Assembly (NCBI RefSeq): GCF_019097845.1
Contig: NZ_JAHRGM010000056.1
Coordinates: 62,001-126,000 of the forward strand
Source: Sphingobium sp. AS12
Lineage (GTDB): Bacteria; Pseudomonadota; Alphaproteobacteria; Sphingomonadales; Sphingomonadaceae
Length of the DNA stretch: 64,000 nt
Reading direction: 5' to 3'
The notes under the pieces were generated by a model, which saw only the letters and a program-made list of their open reading frames with translations, made no database searches and was not told where the DNA came from. The translations under genes and the position numbers were made by a program. This document shows positions 43,814-54,423 of the stretch, in pieces (position 1 is the first letter of the stretch; each line of letters begins with the position of its first letter).

Positions 43814-45364
43814 ATGTTTTCCCGTCGCCAGTTACTGACCGTTGCCACCACTGCGCCGCTGATCGGCGCCCCGGCTTTGTTGAAGGCGCAGAGCTGGTTT
43901 GCCGGCTATCCCTTCGCTTTGGGGGTGACGTCGGGCGATCCGGCGGCGGACGGCTTTGTCATCTGGACCAAACTCGCCCCCAAGCCGTTCGAGCCGCATG
44001 GCGGGATGCCGATGGTGCCGCTGCCGGTGAAGTGGGAAGTGGCGAGCGACGACAGGTTCAAGACGATCGTGGCATCAGGCGAGGCGACGGCGCGGCCGGA
44101 ACTGGGGCATAGCGTCCATGTCGAGGTGGCGGGATTGCAGCCTGATCGACCCTATTGGTATCGCTTTTCGCTGGGCAGCGACCAGTCGTCGCGCGGGCGG
44201 GCGCGGACCTTGCCGCTGGCGTCGGCCAGCCCCACCGCCCTCAAATTCGGGGTGGCGGGATGCCAAAATTATGAGGATGGGCTGTTCACCGCCTTCCGCC
44301 ATCTGGCGCGCGAGGATGACCTCAATTTCGTCTATCATTATGGCGACTTCATCTACGAATATAAGCAGCGCGGGCCGGACTATGACAAGGACGGGCTGCC
44401 GGAGGATCAGATCCGCCACCATATCGGCCAGGACTGTTTCGATGTGGCCGACTATCGGCTGCGCTATGCCCAATATCTGAGCGACTATGATTTGCAGGCG
44501 GCGCGGGCGAAGCACACATGGTTTTCGACCTTCGATGATCATGAGGTGGAGAATAACTGGACCGGCGACCATAATTGGAAGGATGTGCCGCCGGAGATAT
44601 TCCGCATGCGTCGTCAGGCGGGCTTGCAGGTCTGGTATGAATATATGCCGGTGCGGGCTGCGATGCTGCCGCGCGACGGCATCATCACCAACATGTATCG
44701 CGAGGCGCGCTTTGGCGACCTGCTGTCGATCGACTTTCTCGATACGCGATCCTTCCGCAGCGACCAGCCATGCGATGACGGGTTCAAACCCTATTGCCCC
44801 GGCATCGACGACAGCAAGGCGCAGGTCATTTCCGCCGAGGAAGAAAGCTGGCTGATGCGCAACATGACGCGCGGGCGGACGAAGTGGAACTGCCTGGCGC
44901 AGCAGGTGATGATGATGTCGCTCGACCGGCGCCGCTATGCGGACGAGAAGGCGAAAATCTATAATATCGACAGTTGGGCGGGTTACAGCGCACCGCGCAA
45001 CCGGTTGCTGGCCAAGATGCGCGGGATGGGCAATGTCGTGGTGCTGACCGGGGACGAGCATCAGAATTTCGCCGGGCTGCTCGATAATGGCGACAAGACG
45101 GTGGCGGTGGAATTTGTGTCCACATCCATATCGTCGGGCGGCAACGGGTCGGACCGGCGGACCGGCAGCGACATGATGCTGAAGAACAACCCGGAATTGA
45201 AGTTCATCAACGACCAGCGCGGCTATCTGGTGTGCGAAGTGACGCCCGACGCCTGGACGACCAAGGCCCAGGTGATGGATCAGGTATCGACGCCCGGCGG
45301 CGCGATCAGCACGCGGGCGAGCATGACCGTGCCGCGTGGTCAGCCCTCGCTCCAGATTAGTTGA
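43814..45364 (+). CDS. phoD: Alkaline phosphatase D family protein, Tat-exported
   Basis: Secreted phosphodiesterase/phosphatase that releases phosphate from organic esters. The 516 residues start MFSRRQLLTVATTAPLIGAPALLKAQ (partly quoted), a Tat signal with SRRQLL. A PhoD N-terminal domain with VTSGDPAADGFVIWTKL precedes the metallophosphatase domain: CQNYEDG, YHYGDFIYEY, TFDDHEVENNWTGDH, and LTGDEHQN near the C-terminus. Fe3+/Ca2+ binding is known for the family. No Pho box was recognised upstream. Confidence 0.93.
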   Translation: MFSRRQLLTVATTAPLIGAPALLKAQSWFAGYPFALGVTSGDPAADGFVIWTKLAPKPFEPHGGMPMVPLPVKWEVASDDRFKTIVASGEATARPELGHSVHVEVAGLQPDRPYWYRFSLGSDQSSRGRARTLPLASASPTALKFGVAGCQNYEDGLFTAFRHLAREDDLNFVYHYGDFIYEYKQRGPDYDKDGLPEDQIRHHIGQDCFDVADYRLRYAQYLSDYDLQAARAKHTWFSTFDDHEVENNWTGDHNWKDVPPEIFRMRRQAGLQVWYEYMPVRAAMLPRDGIITNMYREARFGDLLSIDFLDTRSFRSDQPCDDGFKPYCPGIDDSKAQVISAEEESWLMRNMTRGRTKWNCLAQQVMMMSLDRRRYADEKAKIYNIDSWAGYSAPRNRLLAKMRGMGNVVVLTGDEHQNFAGLLDNGDKTVAVEFVSTSISSGGNGSDRRTGSDMMLKNNPELKFINDQRGYLVCEVTPDAWTTKAQVMDQVSTPGGAISTRASMTVPRGQPSLQIS

Positions 45365-45366
45365 CA

Positions 45367-45395
45367 TTGACGTAAACGTAAGCTGGTACTAGGTC
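45367..45395 (+). promoter_or_regulatory. Candidate promoter and MerR-type operator for the MaoC-like gene
   Basis: TTGACG (45367-45372) and TAGGTC (45390-45395) are 17 bp apart and end 19 bp before the start codon. The stretch TTGACGTAAACGTAA (45367-45381) is an ACGT-N2-ACGT palindrome resembling operators of MerR-family regulators of acyl-CoA catabolism (LiuR type). The operator assignment is inference. Confidence 0.35.
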
Positions 45396-45414
45396 CGTCA
45401 TGAAAGGAAGTGCC

Positions 45415-45882
45415 ATGACGGACGCGACAGTCTATTTCGAGGATATTGAAGTAGGCGACAGCTTCGCCTTCGGGCCGTTGACGGTGAGCCGGGAGGAGAC
45501 GATCGCCTTTGCCGCCGAGTTCGACGCGCAGCCCTTTCATCTGTCCGACGAGGCGGCAGCGGCCACCCATTTCGGCACATTGTCCGCCAGCGGATGGCAT
45601 ACCACCGCTATGTTCATGAAAATGTTTGTGACCGAAATGCAGCGCGATCCGGGGCGACAGGCGGCGAGCCTGGGTGCGATGGGGGTGGACGAGCTGCGCT
45701 GGCTGCGGCCGGTGCGGCCCGGCGATACGCTGCGCGGCACCAGCGAGGTGATTGACAAGAAGGTATCGCAAAGTCGGCCGGAAATGGGGATTGTGCGCAG
45801 CAAGGTAACGATCCTTAATCAGGACGAAAAGCCAGTGCTGACCATGATCCCGATCGCAATGTGGCGGACGCGGCCGGTTTGA
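45415..45882 (+). CDS. MaoC-like (R)-specific enoyl-CoA hydratase family protein
   Basis: A 155-residue hot-dog fold protein. AAAGGAAG favours ATG 45415 over ATG 45400. The hydratase signature FAAEFDAQPFHLSDEAAAATHFGTLSASGWHT (partly quoted) carries the Asp and His catalytic pair. ELRWLRPVRPGDTL is also typical. Substrate is unknown; fatty acid, polyhydroxyalkanoate or branched acyl-CoA pathways are possible. Confidence 0.88.
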   Translation: MTDATVYFEDIEVGDSFAFGPLTVSREETIAFAAEFDAQPFHLSDEAAAATHFGTLSASGWHTTAMFMKMFVTEMQRDPGRQAASLGAMGVDELRWLRPVRPGDTLRGTSEVIDKKVSQSRPEMGIVRSKVTILNQDEKPVLTMIPIAMWRTRPV

Positions 45883-45901
45883 TTCCAACTGATCCCTTCC
45901 T

Positions 45902-45980
45902 CCGTTCGCCCTGAGCCTGTCGAAGGGCCGTCCTTTCTGGAAAAAGAAGTGCAGGGCTTCGACAGGCTCAGCCCGAACGG
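45902..45980. repeat. REP-like palindromic repeat
   Basis: Ends CCGTTCGCCCTGAGCCTGTCGAAG and CTTCGACAGGCTCAGCCCGAACGG (partly quoted) are inverted copies around GGGCCGTCCTTTCTGGAAAA. It lies between the convergent MaoC-like gene and the gene at 45990. Confidence 0.85.
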
Positions 45981-45989
45981 ATTGTGGGG

Positions 45990-46490
45990 TCAGGGTATAG
46001 GCTGGTTCGCCTTCGCATCCGCAGCCATCACCCGGACGGTTGCGGCCTTCGATCCTGCAATCTGCACCAGGTGCCGCCCGGCGGGCAGGTCGAACCAGAC
46101 GATCTTGCGGATGCCGGAGCAGGCCGGGCCATGGCCATGCTCGACCGAGGCGACGGCATCCGTGCCGGTCACGACATCGACCCAGGCCGGGCCGTCGAGC
46201 GCGATCCCCACCCGCGCGGCCTGTTTGAGCGACAGGGTGAAGAGGCCGCCATGCCCCTCTTTCGCACCTTTGCCCGGCGGCGTGGCGAACTGGACATGGG
46301 CGGCGGGCGTGAGGGTCGCAACGGCCGGCTTGCCCAGGATCAGCGCGGGTGCGCCATGGGCTTGTGCGCCAGCCCTGGCCTGTCCGCTCTGGGTCCAGCT
46401 GGTCCAGGGTTCGGCGAGAGGCGCGGGGGTGGCGCATTCCTCGGCGGCGACCGGGGCGGCGACCAGTAACAAGGCAGCGAGGATGGTCAT
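45990..46490 (-). CDS. Secreted protein of unknown function downstream of mutL
   Basis: A 166-residue protein with a signal peptide (MTILAALLLVAAPVAAEE). The mature part begins ECATPAPLAEPWTSWTQSG and includes VHVQFATPPG-like and HGGLFTLSLKQAARVGIALDGPAWVDVVTG (partly quoted) strands, suggesting a beta-rich periplasmic domain. Two cysteines (about 18 and 124) may form a disulfide. The gene starts 4 bp after mutL on the same strand, so the two are probably cotranscribed. I do not recognise a function. Confidence 0.75.
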   Translation of the reverse strand: MTILAALLLVAAPVAAEECATPAPLAEPWTSWTQSGQARAGAQAHGAPALILGKPAVATLTPAAHVQFATPPGKGAKEGHGGLFTLSLKQAARVGIALDGPAWVDVVTGTDAVASVEHGHGPACSGIRKIVWFDLPAGRHLVQIAGSKAATVRVMAADAKANQPIP

Positions 46491-46494
46491 CGGA

Positions 46495-48279
46495 TCACTT
46501 CCTTCCGAACAATTTTTCTATGTCGCCATGGCCCAGCTTCACCCAGGTCGGTCGGCCATGGTTGCACTGGCCAGAGCGCGGCGTCACTTCCATTTCGCGG
46601 AGCAGAGCATTCATTTCCGCGACGCTCAGCACACGGCCTGCGCGGACCGATCCGTGGCAGGCCATGGTCGCGGCGACGAGGTCCAGCCGTTCTTTGAGCG
46701 ACAGGGCGCTGTCATAGGCGGCGAGATCGTCGGCCAGGTCTTTGACCAATCCCTGCACGTCCGACTGGCCGAGCATGGCAGGGACCGCGCGGACCAGCAT
46801 GGCCGACGGGCCGAAGCGTTCGAGGTCGAGGCCGAAGTCGTGCAATTCTGCGGCGCGGGATTCCAGACGGTCGCAGGCGGGTTCTTCCAGTTCGACGACT
46901 TCGGGCAGCAGCAGTGCCTGCGACTGGACCCCCTGCCCCTCCATCGCGCGGCGCATCCGTTCCAGCGTGAGCCGTTCATGCGCGGCGTGCTGATCGACGA
47001 TGACAAGGCCGTCCTCCGCCTCCGCGACGATATAGGTGCGCGCGACCTGACCGCGGGCGACGCCGAGCGGGAAGCTCTGCGCTTCGGGTGCGGGGGCCAT
47101 CGCCGGTTCGGCGCGGGCCTGGGGCGGCGGGGTCGTGAAGCTGGCGCGGCGATCGCCGAAGGAAGAGGAGGCCGACGGGTTGTAGCTGACCGATGCGGCG
47201 TCGAAGATCGGCATCGCGCCGATCGGCGTGGGCGAGACGGGTTCGGCGCGCCAGGCGGAAAGCGCGGCGGGATCGGCGTTCTGGACCGACCGAAAGCCTT
47301 GTTCGTCGAGCGCGCGGCGCAGGCCTGAGATGATCATGCCCCGGATCATGGCGGGATCGCGAAAGCGCACCTCGGTCTTGGCGGGGTGGACATTGACGTC
47401 CACATCGAGCGGCGGCACGTCGAGGAACAGGGCGACGACGGGATGCCGGTCGCGCGCCAGCATGTCGGCATAAGCGCCGCGCAGCGCCCCGATCAGCAGC
47501 CGATCGCGCACCGGGCGGCCATTGACGAACAGATATTGATGATCGCCCACGCCCCGATTGTAGGTGGGGATGGAGGCGACGCCGGACAGGCGTATGCCTT
47601 CACGCTCAAGGCTGACGATGACATGGTTTTCCGCCAGCGCCCGGTCAGTGAGCGCGGCGACCCTTTCCTCCCGCGCGTCGCCCGCCTGCACCCCCAGCGT
47701 CCGGCGGCCGTCATGCTCCAGCGCGAATGCAACGGCGGGATGTGCCATTGCGAGACGGCGAACAATGTCGAGACAGGCGGTATATTCCGCCTTGGCCGAT
47801 CGCAGGAATTTGCGGCGGGCGGGGACTTTGGCGAAAAGCTGCTCGATGGTGACGCGGGTGCCGGGGGGCAGCGCGGCTGGTCCCTCCGCCACCAGCTGGC
47901 CATTATCTACCGTGCGGTTCCAGCCTTCGCCGCCCTGCCGCCGGCTGTCGATCGCCAGGCGCGCGACGCTGGCAATGGAGGGGAGCGCTTCGCCTCGAAA
48001 ACCCAGAGTGGCCACATTTTCAATGGCATCATCGTCGGGCATTTTGGACGTGGCGTGACGCTCCAGCGCCAGCGCCATGTCCACCGAATCCATGCCGACG
48101 CCATCGTCGCTCACCTCGATCCGGTCGAGGCCGCCATTGGACAGGCGAATGGCGATGCGAGTCGCACCCGCATCCAAAGCATTTTCGACGATTTCCTTGA
48201 GCGCGCTGGCGGGTCTTTCGACCACTTCACCGGCAGCGATACGATTGACCAGATGTTCGGGCAGGCGGCGTATTGACAT
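46495..48279 (-). CDS. mutL: DNA mismatch repair protein MutL
   Basis: Couples MutS mismatch recognition to downstream repair steps. The 594 residues have the GHKL ATPase domain: IAAGEVVERPASALKEIVENALDAGA (partly quoted), DDGVGM, and TLGFRGEALPSIASV. VNGRPVRD and VNVHPAKTEVRF follow. The C-terminal domain shows QHAAHERLTLERM and SGQCNHGRPTWVKL. DQHAAHERL is present, but the full endonuclease motif DQHA-x2-E-x4-E is seen as DQHAAHERLTLE, suggesting a nickase-type MutL. Confidence 0.95.
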   Translation of the reverse strand: MSIRRLPEHLVNRIAAGEVVERPASALKEIVENALDAGATRIAIRLSNGGLDRIEVSDDGVGMDSVDMALALERHATSKMPDDDAIENVATLGFRGEALPSIASVARLAIDSRRQGGEGWNRTVDNGQLVAEGPAALPPGTRVTIEQLFAKVPARRKFLRSAKAEYTACLDIVRRLAMAHPAVAFALEHDGRRTLGVQAGDAREERVAALTDRALAENHVIVSLEREGIRLSGVASIPTYNRGVGDHQYLFVNGRPVRDRLLIGALRGAYADMLARDRHPVVALFLDVPPLDVDVNVHPAKTEVRFRDPAMIRGMIISGLRRALDEQGFRSVQNADPAALSAWRAEPVSPTPIGAMPIFDAASVSYNPSASSSFGDRRASFTTPPPQARAEPAMAPAPEAQSFPLGVARGQVARTYIVAEAEDGLVIVDQHAAHERLTLERMRRAMEGQGVQSQALLLPEVVELEEPACDRLESRAAELHDFGLDLERFGPSAMLVRAVPAMLGQSDVQGLVKDLADDLAAYDSALSLKERLDLVAATMACHGSVRAGRVLSVAEMNALLREMEVTPRSGQCNHGRPTWVKLGHGDIEKLFGRK

Positions 48280-48450
48280 TGATTAGGGACTAGCCCAATC
48301 GGTCGCTTTCCGCGACCCGCGACGCCAAATATTTTGCACTGCACAGGATGACTGAACAGGGCAGAAGCCATGCGGCGCAGCGGACAAACGGAACAGCTTT
48401 CCGACCGGTCCCCAAGTCGCGTCGCGGGGACGGCGGGCGATACAGGATAA

Positions 48451-49500
<1,050 letters not shown>

Positions 49501-49530
49501 TCGGTAGGCCAGAGCGAAAGGGACGCGGTG

Positions 49531-50445
49531 ATGGCGCGGCCACCCAGCCGACGCCCCGGACACAACCGGAAGGCGCAATATAGCCTGTTCGCCAGCTATG
49601 TGGTGGCGATCACCGGCGCAGCGATCGGGCTGTTGCTGGTTATCGTCGCGATCTTCGATCCCGCAGGTTTTGCAGGGATACGCGCGGTCACGGCCGAAGT
49701 GACGCGCCCTGTGTCGGCGGGCCTGAAAAATATGGTGAGCGGGGTCAGCTCCGTCGATGAGGTTCTGGCCGCCTATTGGCGCGCGGGGTCGCAAAATGTC
49801 GCGCTGCGTCGTCAGGTGGAGGCGGACCGCAACCGCATCATCGAAGCCAAGGCCGTCGCGCAGGAAAATGCGCGGCTCAAGAAGTTGCTGAAGCTGGTGG
49901 ATGAGGATGCCAGCCAGTTGCTGACGGCGCGGCTGATCAGTTCCTCCTCCAGCAGCGCGCGGCGCTTTGCGCGGCTCAATGCGGGACGCTGGCAGGGCGT
50001 GCTGCCGGGTATGCCGGTGCGCGCGACCGAGGGGCTGATCGGGCGGGTACACAGCACCACGCCCAACACGTCCGACGTGCTGTTGCTGACCGACACCGGC
50101 AGCATCGTGCCGGTGCGGCGGGCGAGCGACAATATCCCCGCCATTTCGACCGGCGCTGGCGATGGATCGCTGGAAATCCGGGCGCTGTCGGCGGGACGCA
50201 ATCCGTTCAAGCCGGGCGACCTGCTGGTGACGTCTGGCATTGGCGGCATTTATCAACCCAATATCCCGGTCGCGGTCATCGTGCGGGTGCAGGGGGAGAT
50301 CGCCTGGGGCTTCCCGCTCGCCAACCCATCGCGCGTCGATGCGGTCGTGGTCGAGCGTGCCTATGAGCAGGTCGTGACCCGGCCCGATCCGGCCGCACCC
50401 GCCCCGACGCAGGGCGATGAGCCGGGTAACGCCGCGACACCATGA
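49531..50445 (+). CDS. mreC: Rod-shape determining protein MreC
   Basis: Bitopic membrane protein linking MreB to the periplasmic cell-wall enzymes. The 304 residues from ATG 49531 (GTG 49528 is adjacent) have a cytoplasmic start, one helix (about 22-44), a coiled coil at about 80-115 (ALRRQVEADRNRIIEAKAVAQENARLKKLL, partly quoted) and two beta domains (VLPGMPVRATEGLIGRV, SGIGGIYQPNIPVA). A Pro-rich tail ends the protein. It overlaps mreD by ATGA. Confidence 0.94.
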   Translation: MARPPSRRPGHNRKAQYSLFASYVVAITGAAIGLLLVIVAIFDPAGFAGIRAVTAEVTRPVSAGLKNMVSGVSSVDEVLAAYWRAGSQNVALRRQVEADRNRIIEAKAVAQENARLKKLLKLVDEDASQLLTARLISSSSSSARRFARLNAGRWQGVLPGMPVRATEGLIGRVHSTTPNTSDVLLLTDTGSIVPVRRASDNIPAISTGAGDGSLEIRALSAGRNPFKPGDLLVTSGIGGIYQPNIPVAVIVRVQGEIAWGFPLANPSRVDAVVVERAYEQVVTRPDPAAPAPTQGDEPGNAATP

Positions 50446-50969
50446 TAGACCGGCACCTCTACCATGTGCCGCGTCTGGGGCGGAACCCGTCCCGCTTCCG
50501 GTTGGCGGGCATCCCGGTCATTACGGTCATGCTGGGATCGACCGTCACGGCGCTGCCTCTAATCGCGCAATCGCCGGTGATGCCGCCCTTCGGCCTGCTG
50601 ATCCTGCTGTCATGGCGGTTGCTGCGCCCGGAATTGTGGCGGGCGTGGATCGGACTGCCCCTCGGCCTGTTCGACGATATGCTGAGCGGCCAGCCGATCG
50701 GGTCCGCCATGTTCCTGTGGACGGTCATGCTGATGGGCGTCGACGCGATCGAGCATCGCATGATATGGCGCAGTTACCGGCAGGACTGGCTGATCGCCGG
50801 TTTCGCCACTATATTCTGCATGGCCGGTGGGTTGTTTTTTGCCCGCATCACCGGCGGAGGCGATGTGAGGTTCCTGTTGGTCGCGCCACAGATGTTCTGG
50901 ACGATATTGCTATTTCCCTTCATCGTCCGGCAATGCGCGCGGATCGACCGCTGGCGCGTGATGGCATGA
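50442..50969 (+). CDS. mreD: Rod-shape determining protein MreD
   Basis: Integral inner-membrane partner of MreC. The 175 residues contain about five hydrophobic helices (28-46, 49-62, 80-104, 118-134, 144-160). GLPLGLFDDMLSGQPIGSAMFLW is the conserved MreD segment. It overlaps mrdA by ATGA. Confidence 0.9.
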   Translation: MIDRHLYHVPRLGRNPSRFRLAGIPVITVMLGSTVTALPLIAQSPVMPPFGLLILLSWRLLRPELWRAWIGLPLGLFDDMLSGQPIGSAMFLWTVMLMGVDAIEHRMIWRSYRQDWLIAGFATIFCMAGGLFFARITGGGDVRFLLVAPQMFWTILLFPFIVRQCARIDRWRVMA

Positions 50970-53044
50970 AATTTCCCGGCCCCAAACATAAGATCATTAC
51001 CGAAGCTGCCCAAACCTTCACCTTCACCCGCCGCACGATGGTGCTGGGAGCGATACAGGGGGGAATTGGTGCGCTGCTGGCCGCGCGGATGGCGTGGATC
51101 AGCATTGCGGAAAATGAGAAATATACGCTTTTGTCGGAGAGCAACCGGGTCAACCTGACGCTCATTCCGCCCCGTCGCGGCTGGATCATCGATCGCAACG
51201 GGCGGCCGTTGGCGAACAACCGCACCGACTTTCGCGTCGACCTGATCCCGCAGCGGGTAGTGGATGCCGATGCGACGGTGAAGCATCTGGCGCAATTGCT
51301 GAGCCTGGAATCGGACGAGGTCGATCGCATCCGCGAGGAACTGGACAAGTCGGCGGGCTTCCGCCCGGTGCAGGTCGCCGACAAGCTGACCTATGACCAA
51401 TATGCCGCCGTCAGCGTGCGCCTGCCCGACCTGCCCGGCGTTGCCCCCAGCCAGGGCTTTTCGCGCCATTATCCTGCCGGGTCCACGGTCGGCCATCTGC
51501 TCGGCTATGTCGGCGCAGCAACGGCGGAGGAATATAAGGAACGCAAGAATCCGCTGCTGATCACGCCGGGTTTCAAGGTCGGCAAGGACGGGCTGGAGCG
51601 CGCGTTTGACGAGCATCTGACCGGCGAGCCCGGTGCCAAGCGGGTCGAGGTGACCGCGCGCGGCAAGATCGTGCGCGAACTGACCACTCGGCCCGATACG
51701 CCAGGCCATCCGATCAAGCTGACGATCGACGCAGGATTGCAGGAATATGCCGGGCGGCGGCTGGCGACCCAGAGCGGCTCCGTCGTCGTCATCGATTGCA
51801 CCAATGGCGACGTGCTGGCCATGGCGTCGATGCCCAGTTTCGACCCCAACAGCTTTTCCGACGGCATCAGCCAATTGGAATGGGCGATGCTGTCGCAGGA
51901 CGACCATGTGCCGCTGCGCAACAAGACGTTGCAGGGGCTGTATCCGCCCGGTTCGACGGTGAAGCCGATGGTGGCGCTGGCACTGCTGGAGGCGGGGATC
52001 GGGCCGCAGGAGACGGTCGGGTGCGCCGGGGCGTTGCGGGTCGGCAATACGCTGTTCCACTGTCACAAGCGACGCGGCCATGGCGCGGTCAATATGCGCA
52101 CGGCGATCGCCCAGAGCTGCGATATATATTTCTACCAGATGGCCCAGCGGATCGGCATGGACCGGATCGCGGCGATGGCGCGGCGGTGCGGCATGGGTCA
52201 GCGGTTCGACCTGCCCTTCCCCAGCCAGAGTTATGGCACGGTCCCTGACCCGGCGTGGAAGCTGAAGAAATATGACCAGAAATGGCAGGTTTACGACACG
52301 GTGAACGCCACCATCGGTCAGGGTTACATGCTGATCAACCCATTGCAGATGGCGGTGATGGCGGCGCGGCTGGCAACCGGCAAGCAGTTGATGCCCAATT
52401 TCCTGCATGGTGCGAAACGGCCTGCGCCTTCCTCCGTCGGTGCGTCGGAAGAGCATCTGGCGATCATCCGGGACGCGATGAGCGCGGTCGTCAATGGCGG
52501 CGGCACGGGCGGGGCTGCGCGCATGGCCATTCCCGATGTGCTGATCGCGGGCAAGACCGGCACCGCGCAGGTCCGGCGCATCACCATGGCGGAGCGCGCT
52601 GGCGGGGTGCGGCGCGATGCTTCACTGGCGTTCAAGCTGCGCGACCATGCGCTGTTCCAGGGGTTCGCGCCATTCGACAATCCGCGCTACGCGGTCGGCT
52701 GCATCATCGAACATGGCGGACATATGATCCGCAACGAGGATGCGCCGATGATCGCGAGCGATACGCTGTCCTATCTGTTCGATCCCAAAAAGGCGATGGA
52801 GAAGCTGGAGACGCTGGAGAAAGGCTGGGGCGGCACGCCGACCGAGCGGCAGGCGCGGCAGATGGGCGCGTTCCGCCTGGCCCGCGCGATCGAGAAGGGC
52901 GAAGTGCCGCCACCTGTCGCCGATAACGCAAGCAACGCGGCAGAGGCAGGCAACAGCGCTACGCCACAGCCTGCGCCCCCGACACCGGATGAGGCAGGCG
53001 ATGTCCCGCCGCCGCCCGGCAGCAATGTGGCCGACGTCCCATGA
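50966..53044 (+). CDS. mrdA: Penicillin-binding protein 2 (elongasome transpeptidase)
   Basis: Class B PBP that cross-links septum-independent peptidoglycan with RodA. The start is ATG 50966 (MKFPGPKHKIITEAAQTFTF), within the mreD stop overlap; the open frame to 50417 is antisense to nothing real and is discarded. The 692 residues show a short cytoplasmic tail, one helix (about 27-45), the PBP dimer domain, and the transpeptidase triad: S330 in PPGSTVKP, SCD in AQSCDIYF, and K530 in AGKTGTAQV. The C-terminal about 40 residues are a Pro/Ala-rich tail beyond the usual end. Confidence 0.96.
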   Translation: MKFPGPKHKIITEAAQTFTFTRRTMVLGAIQGGIGALLAARMAWISIAENEKYTLLSESNRVNLTLIPPRRGWIIDRNGRPLANNRTDFRVDLIPQRVVDADATVKHLAQLLSLESDEVDRIREELDKSAGFRPVQVADKLTYDQYAAVSVRLPDLPGVAPSQGFSRHYPAGSTVGHLLGYVGAATAEEYKERKNPLLITPGFKVGKDGLERAFDEHLTGEPGAKRVEVTARGKIVRELTTRPDTPGHPIKLTIDAGLQEYAGRRLATQSGSVVVIDCTNGDVLAMASMPSFDPNSFSDGISQLEWAMLSQDDHVPLRNKTLQGLYPPGSTVKPMVALALLEAGIGPQETVGCAGALRVGNTLFHCHKRRGHGAVNMRTAIAQSCDIYFYQMAQRIGMDRIAAMARRCGMGQRFDLPFPSQSYGTVPDPAWKLKKYDQKWQVYDTVNATIGQGYMLINPLQMAVMAARLATGKQLMPNFLHGAKRPAPSSVGASEEHLAIIRDAMSAVVNGGGTGGAARMAIPDVLIAGKTGTAQVRRITMAERAGGVRRDASLAFKLRDHALFQGFAPFDNPRYAVGCIIEHGGHMIRNEDAPMIASDTLSYLFDPKKAMEKLETLEKGWGGTPTERQARQMGAFRLARAIEKGEVPPPVADNASNAAEAGNSATPQPAPPTPDEAGDVPPPPGSNVADVP

Positions 53045-54153
53045 GCATCATTCCCCAGCCCCTCACCCAATTTCCCTGGCGGGTGCTGGCGCTGCTGCTG
53101 GCCATCGCGATGTTCGGGACGTTGGTTCTCTACAGCGCGGCGGGTGGCAGTATCTTTCCGTGGGCGACCAATCAGGCGGTGCGTTTCTGCGTGTTCTCCG
53201 CAATGGCGCTGGTGCTGAGCCGTATTCCGCTGGAGACTTTCGCGCGCTTCGCCTTCCCGGCCTATGCCAGCGTTCTGATCGCGCTGTTTCTGGTCGAATT
53301 GATCGGCGGGGTGCGTGGCGGTAGCCAGCGCTGGATCAACCTGGGCTTCATGCAACTCCAGCCGTCCGAATTTATGAAGCCGATCATCGTGCTGGCAGTC
53401 GCACGATTTTACGCGCGATTGCCGGTGGGGGACATTCGCAGCTGGAACGCGATCTGGCCCGCGCTGGTGCTGATCGGCGTACCGTGGTCGTTGGTGTTGA
53501 TCCAGCCCGATCTTGGCACCGCGACGATGATCCTGGCTGGCGGCGTGACCGTTATGTTCCTGGCCGGGTTGCCGCTGCGGCTGTTCATCGGATCAGGATT
53601 GACCCTAGCTGCCATCGTGCCGATCGCCTTCAGCTTCTTGCATGATTATCAGCAAAAACGCGTCCTCATCTTCATGGACCCGGAAAGCGATCCGCTGGGC
53701 GCGGGTTATCATATCAGCCAGTCGAAGATCGCAATCGGTTCGGGCGGCATCTGGGGCAAGGGCTTTCTCCAGGGCTCGCAGAGCCATCTCGACTATCTGC
53801 CCGAAGGCCATACCGATTTCGTCTTCGCCACCATGGCGGAGGAATGGGGCATGGCTGGAGGCATATTGCTGATCGGCGCGTTCATGCTGCTGTTCCGCTG
53901 GGGTCTGCGCGTGGCGATGCGCACGAGCGACCGTTTCGCCCGGCTGGTCGCGGCGGGGCTGACCACGACGATCTTCTTCTATGTAGCCATCAACCTGATG
54001 ATGGTGATGGGGCTGGCCCCGGTGGTGGGCATCCCCCTACCCTTCATGTCCTATGGCGGATCATCGATGCTGACGGTGATGCTTTGCGTGGGCATCATCA
54101 TGGCGATCGACCGTTCCAACAGCCGGGCCAGCAACCCCGGCAACTGGGGCTGA
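53041..54153 (+). CDS. rodA: Peptidoglycan glycosyltransferase RodA
   Basis: SEDS-family polymerase that works with PBP2 in lateral wall growth. The 370 residues form about ten helices. QRWINLGFMQLQPSEFMKP and QPDLGTATMI carry conserved SEDS residues, including the essential Asp in the WxxD-like loop region. LDYLPEGHTDFVFATMAEEWG and GIPLPFMSYGGSSML are diagnostic. Overlaps mrdA by 4 nt; last gene of the operon. Confidence 0.96.
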   Translation: MSIIPQPLTQFPWRVLALLLAIAMFGTLVLYSAAGGSIFPWATNQAVRFCVFSAMALVLSRIPLETFARFAFPAYASVLIALFLVELIGGVRGGSQRWINLGFMQLQPSEFMKPIIVLAVARFYARLPVGDIRSWNAIWPALVLIGVPWSLVLIQPDLGTATMILAGGVTVMFLAGLPLRLFIGSGLTLAAIVPIAFSFLHDYQQKRVLIFMDPESDPLGAGYHISQSKIAIGSGGIWGKGFLQGSQSHLDYLPEGHTDFVFATMAEEWGMAGGILLIGAFMLLFRWGLRVAMRTSDRFARLVAAGLTTTIFFYVAINLMMVMGLAPVVGIPLPFMSYGGSSMLTVMLCVGIIMAIDRSNSRASNPGNWG

Positions 54154-54276
54154 AGCCGCCCCGCGCAATATTTCTGCGCCGCAACGCAATTTAGGGTTTG
54201 CGAATCCCGATGACGCTGCTAATTGCCCGCCCACGCCAACGGGCACTGGTCATCCAGACCGCCCGATTGCCGGTGT

Positions 54277-54352
<76 letters not shown>

Positions 54353-54423
54353 TATCTTTCAAAGACTTAGGCGGTATTTTGAGGTCCAAAGCTGGACCCA
54401 CCCCCTCCAGTTTACAGCTTGGT

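Noticed and set aside
50417..50965. N-terminal extension of mrdA
   Set aside because: It overlaps mreD fully in another frame; PBP2 begins near MKFPGPKHK.
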